Assembly: GCA_032622095.1 (NCBI GenBank)
Contig: CP136064.1
Coordinates: forward strand, 194,651,948 to 194,715,947
Direction of reading: 5' to 3'
DNA: 64,000 nucleotides
From: Siphonodentalium dalli
Lineage: Eukaryota; Mollusca; Scaphopoda; Gadilida; Siphonodentaliidae
The notes below the pieces were generated by a model. It saw only the letters and a program-made list of their open reading frames with translations. It searched no databases and was not told where the DNA came from. The translations under genes and the position numbers were made by a program. Below, in pieces: positions 1 to 11,013 of the stretch; the stretch's first letter is position 1, and every line of letters starts with the position of its first letter.

Positions 1-272
1 AATTCTGCAAACAAGTACTAGGTGTCGGAAAATTCGCCTCAAACCAAGCCGTTCGCGCGGAGCTTGGGAGATTCCCTTTAACACATGATGCCATCTTAAG
101 AACAGCGTCTTACGCAACGAAATTACTCTCACCAGATAAGATAACTTTATTGCAATATAGACATCCAAATGTGGACAGGTTGCAGAAATACATGTACATA
201 ATGACATTGAAACATGAAATAAGAGAACACAAAAATACATATACACAAGATAGATACAACAATATGTTATGA
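1..272 (+). pseudogene. LINE ORF2 C-terminal fragment
   Basis: The plus strand is open from the window edge to a TGA at 270-272. It reads a block with LGVGKFASN and ELGRFPLTHDAI, which aligns with the corresponding post-RT region of the minus-strand LINE next door (LGIGNKASN, ELGRYPITIDAT). It is therefore a piece of the C-terminal connector region of a non-LTR retrotransposon of the same broad group. The left end is cut by the window, and the right end abuts the 3' end of the opposing LINE. Confidence 0.6.
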
Positions 273-322
273 TATGACACCCTTGGTAGCAGATCGGGTG
301 ATAATTTCGCGGGTGTGAGCCT

Positions 323-1885
323 TTATGTATTCATGGCTGATAACATTGATCTTTGTTTAAAACATAAGTTAATCTTACGGCATATTAACGAACAGACATT
401 CGGGTCATTGTTACTCATAAAAAATATAAATTTGTCAGTTTCTTTCCATTGTAAAAATCCCGGCTTATATAATTCTAACTGTGAGTAGAGATCATTTCTT
501 ATGGACTTATATGCGTTACATTCGGTAATAAAGTGAATCTCATTTTCTATAGACTTTCCTTCTTTGCAAAATAAGCATATTCTAGCTGCTTCGGATTTAA
601 CAGGATATATATGTCTTAGTTTTTCAATAGCAAGGTTATGATTACTGATTCGCAAACGTGTAAACATACTTCTTGCCTCATTGTTGATTGTATATTTGAG
701 ATAGGGTTCTATATAATATCCATGTTTGACAAGCGCATAGGTTCTCAATTTATTACCACCATCTCCTCTGATTGCGGTAGTTGCCGTAAGCACTTTGGTG
801 AATTCCGATCGGTATGCCTCTTTCAGTTGGCTACATAAGTTTATCGCCGCGGGCCGAATCTTCGCATCTTTTGGGCATTTCTTCCGTATTATGTCATCTA
901 ATTGTACGTTCCCTTTGATAAGTTTATTATCGGTGTACGCATCATTAAGTAACGTGTGACGCTCGTGCCGTTGTAATTTGACATTGAATGCGAAGAATTT
1001 GATGGTGGCATCTATTGTAATAGGATATCTGCCCAGCTCCGCCATCGCTGCGTAATTTGACGCCTTGTTGCCTATTCCAAGAGCCATTTTACAATATTCA
1101 ACGTGCAGCTTCTCTCCGTCCAAATCTTTTCTATTGAATATATGATGTTCATTTATCCACAGTTCCGAGCCATATAATAGAATAGGCTTTATTAACTGAT
1201 CGAAAAGTTTAACGAGAATCTGTGGTGATGGCGCATGTTTGCTTTGAAGTGATCGCTTGAGGCTATGCATTGCTCTACATGCTTTATTAATCATTTCCGC
1301 TTGTGCCATAGCAAATTTGCCTTTCTTGTGAAATACGATACCTAGGTATGAGTAATGATCCACGGGTGAAATTATATCATGAGCCAAGTTAAACGTGGGA
1401 GTTGTTACTGTTCGTTTATTTGTGAATAAGATAGATTTGGTTTTGTCGGTATTTATTTGAAGTGCGTTCGATTCTGCGAAGTGTTGTAAATTATCAAGAC
1501 ATCTTTGCATGCCTCTGGGGGATGTGGATAGCAATACCAGATCGTCCGCGAATAACAGGTGATTAATTGGGTTTTCATTTATAAAAGCTGGTTTGCATTC
1601 TGTATCGAAGATGGATGATATACCGTCTATGTATATTTTGAATAACGTAGGTGAAATTGAACACCCCTGTCTGACTCCAATTGTAGAAAGTAGCGGCGGG
1701 CCCACACCATTGCTAGTTTTCAGTTGATATGTACTTTTATGATAAATAGATTTAATTACTCGGAGAATCTGGCCATCTATACCAAGCCGCCTCATTTTAT
1801 TGAAAAGCGTGCATCTGTCTACTGTATCAAATGCTTTCCTGAAATCGACGAAAACTGCATATAGTGGTTTTTTAACCCTCTTTAC
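323..1885 (-). pseudogene. LINE RT catalytic half and zinc-knuckle tail
   Basis: This continues the same LINE in frame after the TAG. RT motif A reads FVDFRKAFDTVD (about 1820-1855), motif B includes VRQGCSISPT, and the catalytic FADD box lies at 1541-1552. The C-terminal region carries a CX2C...HX4C knuckle (ICLFC to HFITEC), typical of this LINE group, and the frame stops at 323. Apart from the upstream stop this half looks intact. It is mobile-element protein, not host coding capacity. Confidence 0.85.
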
Positions 1886-3427
1886 CTATTTATCAACGAT
1901 AGTTTTTAAAACAAAGGCACTATCAACCGTGCTTCTACCCTCGCGAAATCCAAATTGATTGTCACTTATCAGATTATGGTCCTCAAGAAATGAATTAATC
2001 CGGGAGTTTATTACCTTGTTGAAAAGTTTGCCAACGGCCGAACTCAAAGCAATAGGCCGGTAATTATTTGGGTCAAAACGGTTCCCTTTCTTGTATAAAA
2101 GTGTGAGTACAGATTTGCTCCAATCCGTTGGGTAATGTCCCGATGACAGGATGCGGTTAAATAATTTTGCGAAGCAGCCTACCATGTTAGGAACCAGTAC
2201 CTTTAATAGTTCATTAGAAACGTTATCTGGTCCTGGTGCTTTGTTGCGTTTCAAATTCTTAGTTGCTGTCAAAATTTCTTGTGCCGAGATTATTGTATTA
2301 CTTATAAGTTGTTTTGGTGGTGGTAAATTATAATTTGTTATTTCTGCATTTGTCTGACTTTGTGGTCTGCAAAGTAGCGTGTTAACAAAATTAACTGCTA
2401 CATCCGGGTCTAGTGAAGTTCCCTCTTTTGGGCCATCGGTAAATTGTTTCACTAATTTCCAATATTCCGATGGGTTGCCTGTAGATAGTTTGTCCAATTT
2501 TTCACATAAATTCTGATAGTAAGTTCTTGTTTTCTGTTTTAATTGCCGCTTGTATTGTTTCTTTAGTGTGAAAAATTTGACGTATATTAACTTATCATGT
2601 GGGTTCTTCCTCATAGTTGTTATGGCTTTATCTAAGTCCTGTTTAAGTGTTCGACAACGATCGTCGAACCATGGATGCTTTTTCGGGGTTCCATTTTTGC
2701 GTCTATAAACTACCTTTGAAGCAGCTGATTCGTTTATTTCAGTTATAACTGTCATAAGATCATCCGTAGACTGTTCTATGTCCGCCATAGTGGGGGCATA
2801 ATTATGATTCATAAAGTTATTTAGTTTCCATTTGATGTATGGTTGATTTATCTTTTGGTATGCCAATTGGTCACTTTCAGGGGTCCATTTCAATTTATAT
2901 GTTGGTCTGATATATTTGTATTTTGGTTCTATGTCCGATGGGTTTCGGATTGGTACTTTATATTCAATATGAGCTGAAAGTTGGCAGTGATCAGAAAGTA
3001 CATTAGGTGATTGAACACATAGATAATCTACATCCGCCAAGTATCTATCTGATATTATTATGTAATCGACTACACTAGCACCGTTGTATTGGTAAGATGT
3101 GAGGCTCCCAAGGCGATCTCCACTACATCGTCCGTTCACAATTCGTAACTCGGCGGTGCGACATAGAGATAGAAGTTGTTCACCAAAGGAGTTCACTACC
3201 TTGTCAATACTATTTCGGGGCTCCCTATCGGATCGATCATTTTCCGAAATAACGAAATCAGGTCGCTCCGCGGTGCGAGCATTAAAGTCACCGCCTAATA
3301 TAACCATGTCCGAGTCGTTTACTTCAATAAGCTTTGTCTCTAGACATGAGAAAATAGAGTCTAGGTCAGTTGTCTTGGCTCGTTCGGATGACCAGTAGGT
3401 CAGATGTTGGCGGTCTTTTATCGCAAG
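1886..3427 (-). pseudogene. LINE endonuclease and N-terminal half of RT
   Basis: This encodes the C-terminal part of an apurinic-like endonuclease followed by the fingers of a reverse transcriptase. Endonuclease motifs are GGDFNAR near 3290 and LSDHCQL near 3000 (the catalytic SDH motif). A linker rich in Lys and Arg follows, then RT blocks NKAPGPDNV near 2230, NNYRPIALSS near 2060 and QFGFREGRST near 1945. The frame ends at a TAG (1886-1888) and continues in the same frame into the catalytic half, so the break is one codon rather than a frameshift. The true N-terminus of the endonuclease lies beyond the 5' truncation. Confidence 0.85.
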
Positions 3428-3430
3428 CTA

Positions 3431-4230
3431 TTAAAGATCAACACCTACTTCCCGCTGATATGTCTATCTTTTCATTTCCGCAAATTATTGATATGTCCAA
3501 TATCACAAACCAGACAAACCCATTGACATTTATGATTAATTTGAAAAAACAAACTGAAGGAAATGCATGTATGTAAGTTTATAGACAGTATGGCCGATAA
3601 TACCGAAAAAGATAAGAAAAACAAATTAAGGACTTATCGGGTTGTGAAACGAAATATTAGTTTAGAATTATATTTGGAATGCACGCACTCTGCTAAGGAT
3701 CGAAATATGTTCACTAGACTACGCATAAGTAATCACAATCTTGCAATTGAAAAAGGAAGACATTGTCAACCTAAAATACCTCTTGAAAACGAGTATGCAA
3801 ATGTAGTACATCAACGATCGAGGATGAATTTCACTTTTTAATGGAATGTCAAATATATAGTACCTTGCGATCAGAGATCAATAAAATAATGACAAAGCAT
3901 TCAAAGGCATATAATAACTTGGATGATATACATAAGTTTAAGATGATATTGAGGAACGATAACAGATCAAATTGTGCGAAAGTCTGCAGCTTGATCCGAC
4001 AGTACTTTCAGTTAAGATCAGAATGTCAAATTGGATGCAACAATTGATCTATTTAATTTTTTATGTTGTTATATTTTCCTTGAAATAACTATACTTCAAT
4101 AATCACAATGAATGTATACATTATATAATATGATGTATGTGAAATGAAAATGTACTATTATGTTCATTGTAAAAGCATTCTGCCCGGAAGGGTGTTCATT
4201 GCTAATAAATCTATTCTATTCTATTCTATC
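3431..4230 (+). mobile_element. 5'-truncated LINE 3' end with CTATT tail
   Basis: Plus-strand pieces at 3563-3841 and 3841-4047 match the C-terminus of the adjacent minus-strand LINE, including MFTRLRISNHNLAIEK. They lie in different frames, so the copy is decayed. The element ends with a CTATT repeat at about 4210-4230, a usual LINE 3' tail. It and its neighbour form a head-to-head pair, 5' side to 5' side, of the same family. Confidence 0.75.
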
Positions 4231-4412
4231 GATTCCATACCATACCTAGACACATTTATTGTTGTTATACCGGCGTTCAAATGCATGATATTGGACTACG
4301 ACCTATAATTGGTTCAAGGTGTAATCCATATAACTGCATTGCCAACGGATCAACAACGCATCTACAACGTCCACAGTTGACTTATTCAGCGTGTATTAAA
4401 TAGCATGATGTC
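4231..4412. other. Spacer, nothing recognised
   Basis: This short AT-rich stretch between the CTATT tail and the next transposon end shows no coding frame or repeat that I can identify. Confidence 0.4.
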
Positions 4413-4760
4413 AGGGACGTGGCTACAGGTGGATGTAGGGGTGTGACACCCCCAATATTTGGCAAAATTTCAACTTTTGGCAATTCCGAGGAAAACAATC
4501 TAAATTTTGGAATTTTTAGACTGTGAACAAGATGAATTTGGCAAGAGATCACTAAGTTCTTACCTGTACATTTTATTTTAGTTGGTAAATCGGAATCCTA
4601 GATGGTTTAGGAAGTTCCGTCGAAAAATGTGGTCCGAATCAGGGAATTTCTGAAATTTCCCGAATTTTCGGTACAGGGCGGTATTAATTAATGGTCCAAA
4701 ATAGCATGTTTAATTAATTTAATGGAAATAATTTTGGTGATTAACGGACGAAATGAATGA
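4413..4760 (+). mobile_element. DNA-transposon-like terminal fragment
   Basis: It starts CAGGGACGTGGCTA and runs into a G-run/C-run palindrome (GGGGTGTGACACCCC). The ends TAGCCACGTCC near 20547, 33695 and 45820, and TAGCCACGTCCCTG at 23226 and 36385, are its reverse complement. The following TTTGGCAAAATTTCAAC resembles the interior of the element at 18905-20547 (TTTGGTCAAAATTTCAAC). This is therefore a truncated member of that nonautonomous family. No transposase is present, and the right limit is uncertain. Confidence 0.5.
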
Positions 4761-4769
4761 CGGACGAAC

Positions 4770-5408
4770 TCCACCCTGTTACAAATTAAAAACATACAGA
4801 CAATTTAAGACTGAGACGAAATTAGAAGACTACTTAAATGAATGTAAAATAACAAAACCTTGGGAATCACTTACACGGCTACGAATCGGTTCCCATGCAG
4901 TCGTTGGGAATTGAACGAGGTCGTCATCAAAATGTTGACGAACAATATCGCATTTGCGAACTGTGCAATGAGAAGGATGACGAATTACATCTTATTACGA
5001 GCTGTTCATTACTCGCACAAGAACGAACCCATCACTTTAACAAACTACCATATAATATACAACAACTATCGGGGTTAGATCAGTTCAATCGCATACTGCA
5101 ATGTACTGATCCGCTTTTCATAAATGCCCTTGCCCGTTTTATTCATCACGGATTAGAAAAAAAAGGGAATATGGCAACCTAGTCCAGAACTACTACAAAG
5201 AATAGGAAACCATACGAGAGTAAGCACCCCTTAATTAATGACCTAAAATACTACCAGTCATCACCATAAACTAATTATGTACCTGCTTATCTCATGTATT
5301 ATATTTAAGTATGCTCTGTTGTTACCTATTGTCTTTTATTACCTATTATTTCATGTATGTGTACGCTTGATCGTTTGATGCAAAAGTACAAATAAATTGA
5401 TTAATTGA
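4770..5408 (+). mobile_element. LINE 3' fragment with zinc knuckle
   Basis: Fragments of a LINE C-terminus lie in two frames: a block ending SLTRLRIGSHA, then from about 4895 a piece with ICELCNEKDDELHLITSC, which is a CX2C...HX4C knuckle. The coding part stops at 5180-5182. The 3' region ends with AAAAGTACAAATAAATTGA, almost the same as the tail at 10990-11010, which indicates a shared LINE family. A frameshift near 4890 makes it a pseudogene. Confidence 0.7.
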
Positions 5409-5825
5409 GTAAATTACTGGAGTGTTGGTCGATTGATTGATTTAATAAAACATCTTAAATCACATGTGTTAGCTAGATGTGAATAGTTATCAATAATAAT
5501 GCTGGATATGCCCAAAATAACTTTTTACATGCGAAGATATCTAATTCGTGAAAAGTGTCAAATCTGAGAATGAATTATATCACTTTAAGAGATGATATAT
5601 TTTCGTTTTCGTGAAGTGGCAATCCAAGTGTGGCCTTAAATGACTTAGTGACATAGTACATATCCCTACTCTAAGGAGCCGACCTTACATGTGTGCTACA
5701 AAGAGTAACCAACTAACTGTAACACGCTGTTAGGGCATACAGCAATTACTTAATATGACCGGTAAAAAATACCCCCTCCTATTACCAGTTTTACCACGTG
5801 GTGTCCATGATCTCGCGAGACCTAT
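5409..5825. other. Non-coding spacer
   Basis: About 400 bp of AT-rich sequence without a recognisable gene, RNA or repeat. It leads up to the 84-bp repeat at 5826. Confidence 0.4.
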
Positions 5826-5909
5826 AGGTTACAAACAACTAATTATTTTACATATGCCTCGATACACCTTCACGACCACGCCCACACCAATCTATGGCTC
5901 CAATGAAAA
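5826..5909 (+). repeat. 84-bp direct repeat, copy 1
   Basis: Positions 5826-5909 recur at 7879-7962 with only two differences. Copy 1 directly precedes the point where LINE RT homology begins (about 5910). Copy 2 follows the LINE 3' end and a trinucleotide repeat. It could be an unusually long target-site duplication or part of a dispersed repeat. Confidence 0.8.
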
Positions 5910-7340
5910 TCTTACATCACGTATAATATCTATTAGCCAGGGAACAAGGCAGGGAAGTACCCTCGCTCCGATTTTCTACGCCATCTACATAGACAGTTTG
6001 CTCAGTGAGCTCGAACACTCGAACTTTGGTTTCAGGCTGCTAAATATCAACTGCTCGTCTCCCACACAGGCAGATGATATGACCATCCTCTCGCTTTCAT
6101 CATATGGAATACAAAAAATGTGTAATATATGTGGCAATTACAGTAAAAAATGGCGATTTATGTATAACCAACAGAAATGTCAGGTAATTATCTTCAATGA
6201 GAAATCTAAATACGCCTCTATCAATCGCACATGGATGCTAAATGGCATAGCAGTTAATAAAACGGATTCAGTCACGCACCTGGGCATACCATTACACAAA
6301 AGTGACTTTCCAAACACTCTTACAGAAAGTGTCAGCTCAAAAATTCGGTCGACATATCTTATGTTAAGCACTGCCGGTATGTACGCAGGAGGCATAACAC
6401 CTCAGAGTTCAATGGTAATGTATAAATCAGTGGTACTTTCTCGTGGACTTTACGGTTCAGAATTTCTCTGTGGCTTATCAGCCTCTAACTTGATCAAGCT
6501 CGAAAGAGTTCACAGATTTTGCTTGAAGCGTATTCAGGGCCTACCTGCCCGATGCAGGACCGATGTCGTTACTGCCCTGCTAGGAACATATCCACTTCAA
6601 GTTAGTATTGATGCCAGAAAAATTTCACTCTTTGGAGCCCTTTGTCGACTAACGCTTGGAAAGGCTTGTAAAACAATCTTTGAAACTAGGCTGTTTGATT
6701 ACGTTTACTCACAGAACCCGACAACAACTTTTATTGGCGAAGTATTTTCATTACTCGTGAAATACAACTTGACTGATGGAGTATATGAGTACATCAGGTA
6801 TGGCGTATTTCTCTCGAAAGAGTCGTGGAAGGCGCTAACGAGAAATAATATTCGAAACACAACCGAGTCAGATTGGAAAATTAGAACGGAAATTGACCCA
6901 TCATTCAATCGGTTTCGGAATGTACATGACAACCTAAACATGTCTGATCTTTGGCGACTCTGTCGAAAATTTTCACATAATAAACATTCCTATCTAACCA
7001 CAGCTCTTGTGATCGATGCAACAACGTACTTAAACGAAGCACTTATCCAGTGTCCTAACTGCTATAAAATGTACCTTGATAAAGTACAGCACGTTCTCAT
7101 TGAATGCAGTTCCCTGACATCACTACGGAATAATATGTTTTTTTGATATTATTGATCGTTATGGCGTAGAATGTTTTATCAAGATTGATGATCTTTCATT
7201 GGACGAAATGATCTTGCTTCATTTGACTCACATTACTGGTGATATGTGTACAGCAGTTGATGATGTATACGTCTTTCTGGACTTCATGGTAACGATTACT
7301 GCCAAATTATGGATGTGATACAATGCACTCTTGCAGGGAA
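5910..7340 (+). mobile_element. 5'-truncated LINE: RT catalytic region to 3' end
   Basis: The frame reads RT motif B (GTRQGSTLAPIFYAIYID, about 5940-6000), the catalytic ADDM (about 6073-6084), a connector region with LYGSEFL, and a zinc knuckle CX2CX9HX4C (CPNCYKMYL then HVLIEC) near 7050-7110. A run of seven T at about 7137-7143 shifts the frame. With one T fewer, reading continues through DIIDRYGVECF to a TGA at about 7316-7318. The upstream in-frame codons (5755-5909) are not LINE-like and correspond to the 84-bp repeat, so the LINE is truncated just before motif B. The frame is otherwise open for about 1.4 kb, which suggests a fairly young copy. Confidence 0.8.
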
Positions 7341-7369
7341 ATATTTCCTAGTCCATCATTGAATAATAC

Positions 7370-7725
7370 AAATCAGTCAGCCCATCATCATCATCGTCAT
7401 CATCATCATTATCATCATCATCGTCGTCACCACCATCGACATAATCATCGTAATCATCATCGCCGTCGTCCATGTCATCATCATAATCTTCATCGTCGTC
7501 ATCGCCACCGTCATCATTGACGTCATCGTCATAATCTAATTTCCTCATCTTCAACATCATTTTCATCATCATGTACATCATCATCATCGTCATCATTATC
7601 ATTATCATCATCATCAATATAGTCATCTTCTTCCTCACGTTCAACATTAACATCGTCATCATCGATCAACGTCGTCGTTCTCAACATCATCCCAATCATC
7701 ATCATCATCGTCAGTATATCCACCA
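7370..7725. repeat. (CAT/TCA)n imperfect trinucleotide microsatellite
   Basis: About 350 bp of CAT, CGT and CAC triplets. Frames across it spell His/Arg runs on one strand and Asp/Met runs on the other, which is a by-product of the repeat and not a gene. It lies just after the LINE 3' end. Confidence 0.9.
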
Positions 7726-7878
7726 TTGTAGAAATGTAAATACGTCTTGCTTATCATATTTATTTGTGTTGTTTCTATAAAATTTAATTATGATATCTAT
7801 TCATTGTGTTGTGCATAACAATGTTATATTCTTTGTCAAATCTTCAATATCTGGAGGAGAAAAAAATATAATAATAAC

Positions 7879-7962
7879 AGGTTACAAACAACTAATTATT
7901 TTACATATGCCTCGATACACCTTCACGACCACACCCACACCAATATATGGCTCCAATGAAAA
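7879..7962 (+). repeat. 84-bp direct repeat, copy 2
   Basis: Second copy of the repeat at 5826-5909 (82 of 84 positions identical by eye). After it the sequence diverges completely from the LINE. Confidence 0.8.
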
Positions 7963-8099
7963 CGTTAAATTTGGGGCCGTGATCGGTACTCATTCGCGAC
8001 TTGTTCGACCCAAAACAAATCACGGGTAAACGACTCAGCTTGCAAGTTACATAGCCAAACTAGCGAATATACAATATATACACACACAAATATAACAAA

Positions 8100-8330
8100 A
8101 GTGTCCAAATTAGCCTCAAATAAGAATAATTCGGGCAGAAATGTGGAAACTATTGTAATGTGCAACAATTTTCCCTGAAATATCATTCAATTTGCCAGAA
8201 AATTGCCCGAATAGGCTGGAATAGGACCATAAAAAATCTCCAGTTTGCCCGAATGTTGAACTTTCTACCCGATTTGGGGGGGGGGGGGGGCTGCAGCCTC
8301 CAGCCCCCCCCCCGGCCCATGATTGTGACA
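8100..8330. mobile_element. Probable nonautonomous element end with G/C-run hairpin
   Basis: A stretch of about 14 G is followed by CTGCAGCCTCCAG and about 10 C (8277-8312), which can fold into a strong stem. The preceding 170 bp hold repeated variants of TTTGCCCGAA and ATTGCCCGAA. Such G-run/CTGCAG/C-run ends look like transposon termini, but I cannot name the family and see no matching opposite end. Confidence 0.35.
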
Positions 8331-8464
8331 GAGCGGTATAAATACAACAATTAACAGAGAACATAAATATATCAAATTGAAATTTCACATAATATTGTCA
8401 GGTAAATTGTTAATCCGATTTCCCCTCGGACTATATGCCTATACTGATTGCACATATAGTCAGA

Positions 8465-9708
8465 TATAGTTAAAGAATTCACTTATTTAGGGGTTAAATT
8501 ATTTTATAATGGTCGCTTCTGCCAGAACATAAAGAAAACAGTTAACTCTGCAACGAGAGCCATGTACGGACTGCTTAATAAGGTCCGAAAACTAAACTTA
8601 CCCATTGATATTATGCTTGATTTATTCGATAAGATGATTTTACCTATTTTACTGTATGGGAGTGAGATATGGTGTTTTGAACGTATTCAAAGTGTAGAGA
8701 CACTACATCTAAAATTTTGTAAGATGGTTGCGTCCATCAAAATGAGTACCCCCAATTACATAGTTTATGCAGAATTCGCACGACACCCCGTCTCTATAGA
8801 AATAACATGCCGAGCTCTGACATATTGGTCAAAGCTCGTATCGAGTAACGGCTCTGAGCTAGCTAAGAATATTTATACCTTAATTTATCAGACTCATGAG
8901 ATGAACTCACAGACAGCAGACAAAAATAACTCCAAATGGTTATGTTTTGTCAAAAATGCTCTTTATGATTTGAAATTGCAATCAAAGTGGATCACACAGA
9001 CGGGCCTGACCGCTATTGAACTGAGAAATGCAAAAACTGTTCTCAAACAACGTCATTGGGACGCACTACTCGTTGACATAAACACATCTGCTTCATCGAG
9101 GGCCCAATTTTATAGTTTTATTAAAACTGACTACGGTTACCCAAATTACTTGAAGATTTTGCCGTCTAATCTATCGATATACCTCTTGAAGCTCAGAACT
9201 GCAAATCATAAACTGCCTATAGAGTGCTCAAGATGGAAGAAATCTCAGAATGATAATGACAATAGGATATGCACCATATGTGGAAAATATTTAGGAGACG
9301 AATACCATTTAGTTATTATATGCAGTCATTTGGATGAAATCAGAAAACAATATATCCCTGAGTACTTTTGGAAGAACCCTACGAGAGAGAAATTCCATGG
9401 TCTCCTATCTCTTCAAAATATAAGCCTCATAAAAAGACTATGCATATTCCTAAGGTGTGCCTTTAAGAAGGTGTCTTATACTATATAATCGAAATCATTT
9501 ATTGTTATGGGTGAACACATGTAGTTATCATACTTGTTAAGTTTATCGCCTATTATTGTGTAATCTAATTTAATTACTGCTGTGTATATGAAATGAACAA
9601 TGATTAATGTGAAATTCAAAGTTGTGTACATAGTGTATATATATATATGTTTTGCTTGTTTCACAGTTATGTGACTTATGCAATAAATCAATCAATCAAT
9701 CAATCAAA
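8465..9708 (+). mobile_element. 5'-truncated LINE: post-RT region to 3' tail
   Basis: The frame runs from about 8465 to a TAA at 9486-9488. It starts in the RT thumb block EFTYLGVKLF, continues through PILLYGSEIW, and ends with a zinc knuckle (ICTICGKY ... EYHLVIIC). No internal stop is seen, so this piece is open throughout. The 3' untranslated part ends in an (AATC)n tail at about 9686-9705. Like its neighbours it lacks the 5' two thirds, as expected of incomplete reverse transcription at the target. Confidence 0.8.
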
Positions 9709-10440
9709 CCCTTAGCGTAAACTAATTATCACGCTCATATGTCGGTCGTTTTAGTCGATGTAACTAATACCACGGCTTTGCCATCATAGTTACGTTTGGT
9801 GATACGGATAGAATAATCATTTCTGCTTAATTTGAAACAAACCTCCAGATCTGATGTGACCATTTCACGAAGTTTGAACTTTTTAAATCGGATAACGCTG
9901 TTTTCGCGCGACATCGATCACTGGGCAAACTGAGTTTTATATATCATTTGGAGGAGATATCCTTTATTGTATCGACCACATTTGTTCATTGTTACGTTGT
10001 GAATTTTGACTATAATAAAATTGGTTCCTTTTCTCATTCATCGGCGAGAAAACTAGACCCAAAGTTGCAGAGTAGTTACGTATTTCTGTATAAATGCGAC
10101 ATAAATTTTGGTCACCTGCTTCACAAAATTATATTTAGATCATATCTCTACATGTTTCAACATTTAAATATTATACTTACCTGCGTTAAATCAGAAAAAC
10201 ACACATTTTCCGGAGCATGAGTTCAACTGTTTATGAAAAATTAGCGAAACTCGACCAAGGTCGGGAAGTTTGCTCGACGAGGGGTCATTTCTGGCGCACA
10301 GGTGGTACCCACACAATTTAGGCTTGTTTTTGTTTTATGACAGGTTAGCCCATAGGTAATTTTGTACACACTCACCGCATCTATATTTCACCACATAAAC
10401 CGATTTTGCAGACCACAGGGTTTTCGCTTTACATGATAGG
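9709..10440. other. Intergenic stretch, no gene recognised
   Basis: It contains a 90-codon frame (9948-10220) without family resemblance, probably chance in AT-rich DNA, and small palindromes such as CGACCAAGGTCG near 10254. No RNA gene or clear repeat was seen. Confidence 0.4.
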
Positions 10441-10519
10441 ATCAAGATAGCTTTTGGTTAGTCCGGGGAGATTTTATTATGGAATGTGGGATATATATAT
10501 ATGTGTATATAGTGTACAT

Positions 10520-10935
10520 ATATTCAATATTTTGTATCACATTAATTTAGTGACAAAAATAAAGCATACAACAACAAAATTATATGATATAGCACGAACA
10601 AAGCTATTTGAAAAATTAGAAACTGTAAATCCGGGGTTCATCAAACTATCAAACAAGGAAACATTTATTAGTATTATGAAAAATAACAATCCCACAGTGT
10701 GCGATATGATTTGCAATAACATAATATTATATGGATTCTTCATAATACGGGAAAATGTTGTTCACAACAAATGAAAAAGGGAAGCTGGAAGGGAAACATT
10801 CGTACGTAATTTTAATTATCTGTGTTCAAAATATGTGTTGATACAATGAATATTCTTATATATGTGTTTTTATATACTACTTTGCAACATGTCTGTAATA
10901 TATATTTCTTGCAATAAATGTTATCTATCTATCTA
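10520..10935 (+). mobile_element. Short LINE 3' end with ATCT tail
   Basis: The segment reading NPGFIKLSNKETF and NNNPTVCDMICNN parallels the C-terminal residues of the LINE at 323-1885 (KPGFLQWKETDKF, NNDPNVCSLICRK). It ends in AATAAATGTTATCTATCTATC, a LINE tail. It is a severely 5'-truncated copy. Confidence 0.65.
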
Positions 10936-11013
10936 CCGCTCATCGCCGTGATGGACATGTGTGTCAATCTTTGTATGATGTAAAAGTACAATAAAATTGA
11001 TTGATTGATTGTA
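10936..11013 (+). mobile_element. LINE 3'-terminal stub with ATTG tail
   Basis: About 75 bp ending AAAGTACAATAAAATTGATT, matching the 3' end of the LINE at 4770-5408. Only the extreme 3' end was inserted here. Confidence 0.5.

Larger units (their letters stand above)
273..3430 (-). mobile_element. Nearly full non-LTR retrotransposon (EN + RT)
   Basis: A minus-strand LINE with one long frame covering endonuclease, reverse transcriptase and a C-terminal zinc knuckle. The frame is open from 3427 down to 323 except for one TAG at 1886-1888. The 5' side stops at TAA-TAG codons at 3428-3433, where the next LINE fragment (plus strand) begins, so the start of the endonuclease and any ORF1 are missing. 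It looks like a recent but 5'-truncated copy. Confidence 0.85.

Noticed and set aside
7323-7726. Overlapping frames encoding His/Arg-rich and Asp/Met-rich proteins
   Set aside because: They are translations of an imperfect CAT trinucleotide repeat on both strands, with no other support.
9948-10220. 90-codon plus-strand frame
   Set aside because: No family resemblance, no duplicated copy to test, and the length is expected by chance in AT-rich sequence.
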